From: Paludibacter sp.
Lineage (GTDB): Bacteria > Bacteroidota > Bacteroidia > Bacteroidales > Paludibacteraceae
Reading direction: 5' to 3'
Assembly: GCA_028748945.1 (NCBI GenBank)
Contig: JAQTOL010000210.1
Coordinates: 1 to 6,082 of the forward strand
Length of the DNA: 6,082 nt
The position numbers and the translations under genes are program-made. Position 1 is the first letter of the stretch. Each line of letters opens with the position of its first letter. Shown here in pieces: positions 1 to 5,658 of this stretch. Below the pieces are notes generated by a model. That model was given only the letters and a program-made list of their open reading frames with translations, was not told the DNA's origin and did not search any database.

Positions 1-587
1 TAATAGACACGATCCTGTCTTTGGGTGGTATATACAATCTTATCAACAACCTGATGTGCTTTTAATTTCAACAAAGTCTGGCTGAGTGTTCCCAATTCTT
101 TTGAGAACTTATAGAACCGCAGAAAATCTTTTTTATCGACCACGGCACTATCCACTATGGCGATGTCTTCCACTTTAGTTAATAAACGGGAGGCAATACC
201 GGCTTTATTCACTTTTTGTTTTAAATCCGGGAGACTTTTGTCATCGGGTTTTAGCGTGGCTATATAGCTCTCGTAGGCCATCACCGATTTATCAAAATGG
301 TAGGTATTAAAATACAACTCGCCCAGATACAAATCACGAAGGGGATATTTGGTCCCGGCCTTTTCGAAATGTTCAATGGCCGGTTGTACATCTTTCAACT
401 CGTAACAGCATCTGGCATAACGATAATTGTACAAAGCATCGTTGGGTCTTTTGCTTAATAAACTTTCGTAAACCGATCTTGCCTTTGCATATTGTTTGTT
501 ATTAAAGAAATTCTCACCATCCTTGATACTTTGACCAAAGAGATTGAACGTAATAATTAAGGAAAAGAAAATCAACTTAAATTTCAT
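1..587 (-). CDS. Secreted TPR-repeat protein, N-terminal part (runs off the left edge)
   Basis: The frame opens at an ATG at 585-587 and stays open for 195 codons to the window edge, so the C-terminus is missing. Residues 1-19 form a signal peptide: Lys near the N-terminus, a hydrophobic core (residues 5-17), and an FGQ end typical of Bacteroidota exports. Residues about 21-115 read as TPR helices (for example NNKQYAKARSVYESLL, then a second repeat around AIEHFEKAG and a third around FDKSVMAYESYI). The last visible residues, IVYTTQRQDRVY, resemble the start of a PD40/WD40-like beta-propeller found after TPRs in envelope proteins of this phylum, sometimes with a C-terminal OmpA domain. That part lies outside the window, so the full architecture is inference. 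A periplasmic or outer-membrane scaffold role is likely. No Shine-Dalgarno is seen upstream (CCAATTACTCCTG). It is transcribed divergently from the radical SAM gene. Confidence 0.8.
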   Translation of the reverse strand, partial: MKFKLIFFSLIITFNLFGQSIKDGENFFNNKQYAKARSVYESLLSKRPNDALYNYRYARCCYELKDVQPAIEHFEKAGTKYPLRDLYLGELYFNTYHFDKSVMAYESYIATLKPDDKSLPDLKQKVNKAGIASRLLTKVEDIAIVDSAVVDKKDFLRFYKFSKELGTLSQTLLKLKAHQVVDKIVYTTQRQDRVY

Positions 588-710
588 CAGGAGTAATTGG
601 TATAAATAATTTAAAATCTTATATTAATCAATTGTTCAGGTCAGATAGAATGTTCTGTTTTTTTTAGAATACTGAAATATTTTATAAAAGCGGTTCATTC
701 TGAATTCGAA

Positions 711-718
711 CAAAAATA
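711..718 (-). promoter_or_regulatory. Possible -7 box for the TPR gene
   Basis: Read on the minus strand this is TATTTTTG, a full match to the Bacteroidota -7 consensus TAnnTTTG. It would give a leader of roughly 115 nt before the ATG at 587. I see no convincing -33 TTTG at the usual 17-23 nt distance, and the surrounding DNA is very AT-rich, so a chance match is quite possible. Confidence 0.25.
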
Positions 719-773
719 CAACATATTAGTGTAATACCCTGAATTTTGTTGGAAATATTCTGTTTTTTTCGGG

Positions 774-799
774 TTTGAAAAAATAAATCCGTAAGTTTG
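774..799 (+). promoter_or_regulatory. Probable promoter of the radical SAM gene
   Basis: TAAGTTTG at 792-799 matches the Bacteroidota -7 consensus TAnnTTTG exactly. A TTTG at 774-777 could be the -33 element, but the 14-nt spacer is shorter than the usual 17-23, so the upstream element is uncertain. Transcription starting a few bases after 799 would leave only about 8-12 nt before the ATG at 815. There is no Shine-Dalgarno in the AT-rich stretch before the start. Confidence 0.4.
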
Positions 800-814
800 T
801 AAAAAATATTCCGA

Positions 815-2596
815 ATGAAAATTCTGCTCGTTACGCCACCCCTTACTCAGCTTAATACAGCTTATCCTGCAACAACCCAATTAGTCGGTTTTTTACGCTC
901 CCGGGACCTTGAAGCCGAACAGATGGATTTGAGCATTGAGCTGATTGAAGCTTTGTTTACCGGTCCAAAACTGGAAGAAATATTCGAGTTGGCAAATCAA
1001 AAGGAAAAACTCAGCAAGCAGAATAAGATAATACTGCAACAAGCCGATTTTTACTGCAGAACCATAGAACCGGTCATGCGCTTTCTGAGTGGAAAAGACA
1101 ACAGTCTGGCTCAACGTTTCTGTAATCCTGACTTTTGGCCGCGCAGTAAACGCTTTCCATCGGATGATGATCTGGAGTGGGGATTCGGTATGATTGGGAA
1201 TCATGATCGGGCTATTCACCTGTGTACGTTGGTATTAAAAGATATCAGCGATTTTATACAACAAACCATTGATCCTCACTTTGAATTGATTCGTTACGCC
1301 GAATCACTTTGTTTGCGTCTGCCCGAATTTCAGCCGCTACAGAAAGAGCTTGAGAAGCCTCTTTCACTGATTGACAAATGGATGCTGGATCTCTTTTCAA
1401 AACGGATTGATGAAACCAAACCCGGGATGGTTGGTTTTACGATTCCATTCCCGGGAAATTTATACAGTGCGTTACGATGTGCACAATGGCTTCGGAAGGA
1501 ACATCCCGAAATTAAAATCTGTCTGGGTGGGGGATACGTGAATACCGAATTGCGGAGCCTGACTGATCACACTGTTTTTGATTATGCGGATTATATCGTG
1601 TATGATGATGGAGAATTGCCTTTGCTTCGTTTGCTGACGGGTGGAGAATTGATTCGAACGCTTTACCGGTCGGAGAATGGAGAGATTGTCCGGGCAAATT
1701 TCGACAGCAAAGAAAATATTTCTTTTTCCGATACGGGAACACCCAATTATGATGGATTATTGGAAAATAACTACATCAATCTGATAGAACTGACCAACCC
1801 CATGCACGCTTTGTGGAGCAACGGACGTTGGAATAAAATGATGCTGGCACACGGCTGTTATTGGGGAAAATGCGCCTTTTGCGATGGGTCGCTGGATTAT
1901 ATCCGGCGATACGAAACGACTTCAATCGATTTGATTGTAAACCGCATGGAAGCAATCATGCAACAAACCGGACAATCCGGATTCCATTTTGTGGACGAGG
2001 CGGCTTCTCCCGCACTACTCCGAAAACTTTCGGAAGAAATTATCCGTAGGAAACTCACGCTAAGTTACTGGACCAATGTACGATTTGAAAAATCGTATAC
2101 ACCCGAACTTTGTTACATAATGGCACAAGCCGGCTGCATAGCTATTTCCGGGGGATTGGAAGTGGCGTCGCCTCGCATTTTAAAATTGATCAACAAGGGA
2201 ATAACGATCGAAACGGCTCGTGAAAGCATGAAAAACTTTGCTGATGCCGGAATTATGACTCATGCTTATTTGATGTACGGTTTCCCGACAGAGACCGCTC
2301 AGGAAACCCTCGATTCGTTGGAAGTGGTCCGTGATTTATTCGAAAACGGATACATGCAGTCCGCATTCTGGCACCGATATGCCATGACGATACACAGTCC
2401 TTCCGGTCAGTCCCCCGAAAGTGTAGGAGCAAAGCGTATTCATATTCCTTCAGGAAGCTTTGCCAACAACGAAATTCCATTCACTACTCCCCATGAGATT
2501 GATCTGGATTATTATGGAAAAGGACTGAATTTAGCTACTTACAATTATATGCAGGGAGCCGGTTACGATATGAAAGTGCCTGACTGGTTTAAATAA
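815..2596 (+). CDS. B12-binding-type radical SAM protein (CX4CX2C)
   Basis: This 593-residue protein has the order cobalamin-binding-like domain then radical SAM domain. The N-terminus ILLVTPPL (3-10) is the usual first strand of the B12-type Rossmann fold. The second half of that fold appears only at about 205-275 (MVGFTIPF, LGGGYV, YDDGELPLL), so about 150 residues, largely helical in appearance, separate the two halves. No DxHxxG base-off motif is visible. The radical SAM core spans about 340-540: cluster cysteines C348, C353 and C356 in GCYWGKCAFC, then FHFVDEAASP, the GGLEVASPRILKLINKG strand-helix and YLMYGFPTET. Such enzymes bind a [4Fe-4S] cluster, cleave S-adenosylmethionine, and often do methylations or rearrangements using cobalamin. 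The substrate is unknown. The CX4CX2C spacing is one residue longer than the common CX3CX2C. The gene seems to be transcribed alone, and no RiPP precursor or other biosynthetic gene is visible beside it. Confidence 0.9.
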   Translation: MKILLVTPPLTQLNTAYPATTQLVGFLRSRDLEAEQMDLSIELIEALFTGPKLEEIFELANQKEKLSKQNKIILQQADFYCRTIEPVMRFLSGKDNSLAQRFCNPDFWPRSKRFPSDDDLEWGFGMIGNHDRAIHLCTLVLKDISDFIQQTIDPHFELIRYAESLCLRLPEFQPLQKELEKPLSLIDKWMLDLFSKRIDETKPGMVGFTIPFPGNLYSALRCAQWLRKEHPEIKICLGGGYVNTELRSLTDHTVFDYADYIVYDDGELPLLRLLTGGELIRTLYRSENGEIVRANFDSKENISFSDTGTPNYDGLLENNYINLIELTNPMHALWSNGRWNKMMLAHGCYWGKCAFCDGSLDYIRRYETTSIDLIVNRMEAIMQQTGQSGFHFVDEAASPALLRKLSEEIIRRKLTLSYWTNVRFEKSYTPELCYIMAQAGCIAISGGLEVASPRILKLINKGITIETARESMKNFADAGIMTHAYLMYGFPTETAQETLDSLEVVRDLFENGYMQSAFWHRYAMTIHSPSGQSPESVGAKRIHIPSGSFANNEIPFTTPHEIDLDYYGKGLNLATYNYMQGAGYDMKVPDWFK

Positions 2597-2644
2597 TAGA
2601 CATCCATAAACACCGGCTATTTTACCATTCAATTTATTCAGAAT

Positions 2645-2687
2645 AAAAAATTCCGGCGGAATTTCGTTATTGAAATTCCGGCGGAAT
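2645..2687 (-). terminator. Hairpin terminator between convergent genes
   Basis: The arms TTCCGGCGGAATTTC (2651-2665) and GAAATTCCGGCGGAA (2672-2686) pair over 15 positions with a single mismatch, around a 6-nt loop (GTTATT). An A-T pair (2650/2687) extends the stem. Read on the minus strand, the stem is followed directly by a T-run (complement of 2645-2650, then ATTC), as in an intrinsic terminator. It begins 29 nt after the stop of the DUF442-type gene. On the plus strand the hairpin lies 54 nt after the radical SAM stop but is followed only by AATAATAATTTA, so it would work less well for that gene. Confidence 0.75.
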
Positions 2688-2715
2688 AATAATTTATCGT
2701 GCTTTGACAGTTTAA

Positions 2716-3165
2716 TTATTGTACACCTTTCATGCCAAAACTTTTAAAATAATCAAACCACTTTTGCTCCGGATTTTGAATTTTCTTCAAAGTCTGTAAC
2801 GACTCAACTTCATCAGCCTGATTTTCTATCACATGGTACATGTGAATGAGGTTCGATGATTTGATATTACCGCCACAATGAACAAACACTTTCTTTTCTT
2901 TAAGCCCGTTCATTATTCCTTCAAATGTCTTATAATGAATTGGTTTCAAAGAAGAACAATCAATCGGAAAATGGACATAATGCATGCCTAACTTTTCGAT
3001 GATTTCGCCTTCGTTATGAATGGCATTTCGCGTGCTGTAAGGCGAAATATTGAAAATTACGTCAAATCCATCATCCTTGAGATCGATGAATTGATCCACG
3101 GTTGGTTGCGCTCCGGCAGCCAACTCTCCTGAATACTGATAAAAATTACCTATTGTTGATTGCAT
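2716..3165 (-). CDS. DUF442/BLH-like protein tyrosine phosphatase-family protein
   Basis: The 149-residue protein reads through one compact phosphatase-like fold. The opening IGNFYQYSGELAAGAQPT (5-22), FDVIFNIS, the EGEIIEKLGMHYVHFPID segment and VFVHC (93-97) fit the beta-lactamase-hydrolase-like/DUF442 group, also labelled TIGR01244 sulfur transferase or tyrosine phosphatase family. That group uses a Cys-based P-loop. Here the loop is HCGGNIKSSN: Cys97 is present, but Lys102 stands where relatives have Arg (as I recall, HCAANMRVSAF or CRSGTRS). DUF442 domains are often found next to SQR or fused to persulfide dioxygenases, which agrees with the flavoprotein gene upstream. No signal peptide or membrane segment is seen, so it is cytoplasmic. 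It is the last gene of the run, 75 nt after the ferredoxin gene. A thiol-phosphate or persulfide role is inferred, not shown. Confidence 0.8.
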   Translation of the reverse strand: MQSTIGNFYQYSGELAAGAQPTVDQFIDLKDDGFDVIFNISPYSTRNAIHNEGEIIEKLGMHYVHFPIDCSSLKPIHYKTFEGIMNGLKEKKVFVHCGGNIKSSNLIHMYHVIENQADEVESLQTLKKIQNPEQKWFDYFKSFGMKGVQ

Positions 3166-3199
3166 AACTGTAACTAAATAAAACTACTACCTTAAAATG

Positions 3200-3219
3200 A
3201 TACAGATTAACTTCTGTAT
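3200..3219. promoter_or_regulatory. ATACAGA-N6-TCTGTAT inverted repeat upstream of the phosphatase-like gene
   Basis: A perfect 7-bp inverted repeat with a 6-nt spacer fills 20 bp in the 75-nt gap between the ferredoxin and phosphatase-like genes. It lies 34 nt before the ATG at 3165. The size fits a dimeric regulator's operator or a small mRNA hairpin, and it lacks a following T-run. A weak -7-like TAGTTTTA lies between it and the start, so an internal promoter is conceivable. I cannot name a regulator. Confidence 0.35.
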
Positions 3220-3240
3220 TTTATCGTTGATCTGTCAGAA

Positions 3241-3738
3241 TCAGATCTTGTACTTTAAACTGCCATTCGGACAGGCAGCCACGCATTTCAGACATTTTGA
3301 ACATGAATAACTGTCTCCCGATTTTTTCTTTTCGGGTCTGTACAGGCTGAACTTTGCCGGTTCAAGTGATGAGATATAACATTCTTTATCGCATTTCCCG
3401 CAACTTATACAGGTATCGGTATTTATTTTGATGCGAAAAAGCGACCATTTATTCAGCAATCCGGAAGCCCAGGCAATCGGGCAACCCAGTTTGTGATATT
3501 GGTACATACTGGAGAACTGGCTTTTATTCCCGCCACCCATAATCATTTCCATCATAAAACCAATCGGACACATCCAACGGCAAAAAACTTTTCCAAAAAT
3601 CACACCGGTAAAAATTCCGAATAGTATTATGTACCAAATTGATATATTCAAATAAGAACTTGCTAAATAAACCGCTCCTCCCAAAAGAGCCAGGATAAAA
3701 ATTCGCTTTGTAATCAGAAATTTAGAGATTTTCTTCAT
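3241..3738 (-). CDS. Membrane-anchored two-cluster ferredoxin, NapH/CcoG-like
   Basis: This 165-residue protein has two hydrophobic segments (about 13-30 and 33-49) followed by an iron-sulfur region. The basic N-terminus (KKISKFLITKR) predicts N-in topology, so the cluster region faces the cytoplasm. FCRWMCPIG (C53, C57) is the CxxxCP signature of the Fer4_5/NapH family, and a further CP is at 86-87. Two ferredoxin motifs follow: C110, C113, C116, C120 and C146, C149, C152, C156, each CxxCxxCxxxC and able to hold a [4Fe-4S] cluster. Classic NapH-type proteins have four helices and are longer (about 280 residues), so this is a shortened form. The known family role is electron transfer between quinols and soluble redox partners. 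Its partner here is probably the flavoprotein or thioredoxin encoded in the same run. It starts 21 nt after the methyltransferase stop. Confidence 0.85.
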   Translation of the reverse strand: MKKISKFLITKRIFILALLGGAVYLASSYLNISIWYIILFGIFTGVIFGKVFCRWMCPIGFMMEMIMGGGNKSQFSSMYQYHKLGCPIAWASGLLNKWSLFRIKINTDTCISCGKCDKECYISSLEPAKFSLYRPEKKKSGDSYSCSKCLKCVAACPNGSLKYKI

Positions 3739-3759
3739 CGGATAGTATTATTTGGTAAC

Positions 3760-4380
3760 TTATTTTGTAAGTACTACAATGTGATTTGTATTATTTCTTA
3801 TTTCAGTTTCGATTGATAAACCGGCTTTTTCTGCCAAATAGTGAATTCCACCATTTCTTTCGTAATTTCTAAAATGATTATAATGTTCCGTTCCGGCAAT
3901 ATATTCAACTATAGCGGTCAATTTCCCGGAAAAACTTCGCGGTTGAGGAACCAGATAATCACCCAGAATAATTTTATCAGCTATTTTGGACATTTCCAAT
4001 AAAAGTGGAATTCGTTCATTTTCATTTACTTCATGAATAACGTAAGTCATTACTGCATAATCAAAATGTTCGTTTTCCGAAACAAGTTCTTCTATCGTTG
4101 AATGACGAAACTTAAGTTTCGCTGAAGATTTTCGGTTTAAATTTCGGTTTGCCCGTTCAATGTTTTTGTTGGATAAATCAATTCCTAAAACCGATTTGCA
4201 TTTTTCTGCAACAGAAAAACTGAAAAATCCCGTTCCGCAACCGACATCGATGATTTTTGCTTTTGGTTTAATTAAGCCGATTATCTGTGAGAAAAGTTCT
4301 TTTTGATTGGGTGCAATCACTTTATCATAGAATCTTCCATCGTACCAGTGAAATTTATTTTGAATTGAATTTTCTGCCAT
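3760..4380 (-). CDS. Class I SAM-dependent methyltransferase
   Basis: I chose the ATG at 4378-4380, giving 206 residues. An in-frame start at 4476 exists, but its extra 32 residues lie over the 3' end of the flavoprotein gene and look like a shadow of it. The chosen start leaves a 20-nt gap, like that to the next gene. SAM-binding motif I is IDVGCGTGF (44-52), motif II is LGIDLS with acidic Asp69, and FDYAVMTYVIHEV (96-108) is the post-motif strand near the active site. The C-terminal part (HYNHFRNYERNGGIHYLAEKA) resembles the substrate-side helices of methyltransferase type 11/12 proteins. The substrate is not evident. Given the neighbours, a thiol or sulfide acceptor is possible, but this is inference. 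The protein is soluble, with no signal peptide, and the gene is visibly more AT-rich than the radical SAM gene. Confidence 0.85.
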   Translation of the reverse strand: MAENSIQNKFHWYDGRFYDKVIAPNQKELFSQIIGLIKPKAKIIDVGCGTGFFSFSVAEKCKSVLGIDLSNKNIERANRNLNRKSSAKLKFRHSTIEELVSENEHFDYAVMTYVIHEVNENERIPLLLEMSKIADKIILGDYLVPQPRSFSGKLTAIVEYIAGTEHYNHFRNYERNGGIHYLAEKAGLSIETEIRNNTNHIVVLTK

Positions 4381-4400
4381 AAAAGTTTGGTTGTTGAAAC

Positions 4401-5567
4401 TTACATACCCGGAATCCGGGGGAATTTTCCTAATTTGGTTGCTATTGCATACTTTCCCCATACCTGTTTCATCCAATGCCCGAATACCGGCATGGGTATC
4501 ATGATTTCCTTTTTACTGTCGCGATAAACAAACGCTGCCCCATTGCCCATATCCATTACGCAGAGAATATTTAAGTGCTCCTGGTAACCTTTGAAACCGG
4601 TACTTCCCTTTTCAATTTCAAGTATATTATGAGCCGCATTGCGTCCCATCACTTCTGCAATATGTCCCTGTTTGGCTTTCCATTCCGGACCTTCATAAGC
4701 TGCTGCATCACCAATGGCAAATACAGTTGGAAATTCATTGACCTGATTATAATCATTGATCTTTACAAATCCGGCTTCGGAGAGTGGTAAGTCTGTATTT
4801 TTCAAAATAGCAGAACCTGTCCCGGCTGCTATAAACATGATTAAATCCGATTCGAGTTTCGATTCGTCTTCGAAAATAACCCCGTCTTCAACAAATTCCG
4901 TAATTTTCTTACCAAAACGTTTTTGCAGGTTTTGTTGGGCGAACATTGTATGAATGGCTTTCATGGCATTTTTACCCATGCGTGCTCCGGGCTCTTCCAT
5001 AGGAGCAAAGAATGTCAGTTCAAAGTTTTTCCGGAGACCTTTGCTTTTTAAATATTGATGTATGTTGAAGATCATTTCAAAAGCAGGCCCGCCACGTACA
5101 GCCGATTTATCTTTTGGATTTCCGCCAAAGCCAATGGCAATTTTCCCACTACCTTTGGCTATCAGATTATCAAGCTGATTCCTGAATTCAAGTGTCTGGT
5201 CGGGTTTACCGCAAATTGTCATCGTGTTGTTAATGCCTTTGTGCTGCATTTTATCGGCACCGAAAGCCACAACCAAATAATCATAAGTCAATGTTTGGGT
5301 TTCGCAGATCACTTTATTCGCTGCTGCTTCAATGCCCGAGACTTTATCAATTATCAGGTTAAAACCGTGTTTCTTTTGAATACTGGCCAAAGGGACTTTT
5401 ACATCATTGAATTCCTTTTTTCTGACCGGTACCCAGATTGAAATAGGATACATAAACAAATAATCGCGATCGGAAACCAGCGTAACATTAAATCGTTTGC
5501 TTTTCTGCAATTCAATGGCTGTTTGCACACCGGCAAAACCGCCACCCAAAATCAGTACTTTTTTCAT
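4401..5567 (-). CDS. SQR-like FAD/NAD(P)-dependent oxidoreductase
   Basis: The 388-residue protein is a two-dinucleotide-binding-domain flavoprotein of SQR/FCSD/NDH-2 type. The N-terminal VLILGGGFAG (4-13) binds the FAD ADP moiety, DYLVVAFGA (96-104) is the second FAD-domain strand, and VFAIGDAAAY (282-291) carries the Asp that contacts the FAD ribityl chain. ILCVMDMGNGAAFVY (334-348) matches the SQR C-terminal segment with its redox cysteine (here C335). The last 30 residues (VFGHWMKQVWGKYAIATKLG) are amphipathic, as in the membrane-associating tail of SQR. The segment RGGPAFEM (158-165) lines up with the SQR segment CFGPAYEF, so the cysteine expected there is Arg158. The only cysteines are C88, C119 and C335. 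It probably acts at the cytoplasmic membrane face, passing electrons to quinone. Classical sulfide oxidation is uncertain. There is no Shine-Dalgarno, and the ATG is at 5565-5567. Confidence 0.85.
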   Translation of the reverse strand: MKKVLILGGGFAGVQTAIELQKSKRFNVTLVSDRDYLFMYPISIWVPVRKKEFNDVKVPLASIQKKHGFNLIIDKVSGIEAAANKVICETQTLTYDYLVVAFGADKMQHKGINNTMTICGKPDQTLEFRNQLDNLIAKGSGKIAIGFGGNPKDKSAVRGGPAFEMIFNIHQYLKSKGLRKNFELTFFAPMEEPGARMGKNAMKAIHTMFAQQNLQKRFGKKITEFVEDGVIFEDESKLESDLIMFIAAGTGSAILKNTDLPLSEAGFVKINDYNQVNEFPTVFAIGDAAAYEGPEWKAKQGHIAEVMGRNAAHNILEIEKGSTGFKGYQEHLNILCVMDMGNGAAFVYRDSKKEIMIPMPVFGHWMKQVWGKYAIATKLGKFPRIPGM

Positions 5568-5582
5568 ATAAAATTAATATTA

Positions 5583-5602
5583 CCCCTAACCCCTAAAGGG
5601 GG
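5583..5602. repeat. GC-rich repeat copy 1 (CCCCTAA...GGGGG)
   Basis: CCCCTAACCCCTAAAGGGGG lies in the 91-nt gap between the thioredoxin and flavoprotein genes and stands out in AT-rich DNA. Its CCCTAAAGGGG (5591-5601) is the exact reverse complement of CCCCTTTAGGG at 5665-5675, giving an 11-bp inverted pair 63 nt apart. I recall this kind of repeat being frequent in Bacteroidota genomes. Copy number cannot be judged from one window. Confidence 0.7.
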
Positions 5603-5658
5603 ATTAAGTTACTTTTGTTTGTTTTATTGGATCTTTTTTATTTCTCAGAAATTGAGTC

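Noticed and set aside
649..769. Direct repeat AAT(G/A)TTCTGTTTTTTT at 649 and 754
   Set aside because: The two copies are 105 bp apart but consist mostly of T-runs in AT-rich intergenic DNA, so chance similarity is likely.
588..814. Possible cobalamin riboswitch upstream of the B12-type radical SAM gene
   Set aside because: The region is AT-rich, has no B12-box-like GC-rich conserved core that I can see, and the likely promoter lies right at the start codon.
695..880. Minus-strand 61-codon ORF spanning the divergent promoter region
   Set aside because: It overlaps the radical SAM start and the promoter-like sequence, and its composition looks like AT-rich non-coding DNA.
893..1219. Minus-strand ORF of 108 codons inside the radical SAM gene
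   Set aside because: It is an antisense shadow of a clear gene, with no recognisable protein features. The same applies to the minus-strand frames at 1512-1742 and 2253-2480.
4381..4476. Longer methyltransferase start at 4476, overlapping the flavoprotein gene
   Set aside because: The 32 added residues do not resemble a methyltransferase N-terminus and lie over the conserved flavoprotein C-terminus. The ATG at 4380 gives a clean 20-nt gap.
4575..5441. Plus-strand ORFs opposite the flavoprotein gene
   Set aside because: They lie antisense to a well-supported flavoprotein reading frame and their translations show no domain or signal.
5640..5652. Palindrome ATTTCTCAGAAAT after the thioredoxin stop
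   Set aside because: It is short and AT-rich with a one-base centre. It would not make a stable hairpin and is not followed by a clear T-run on the minus strand.
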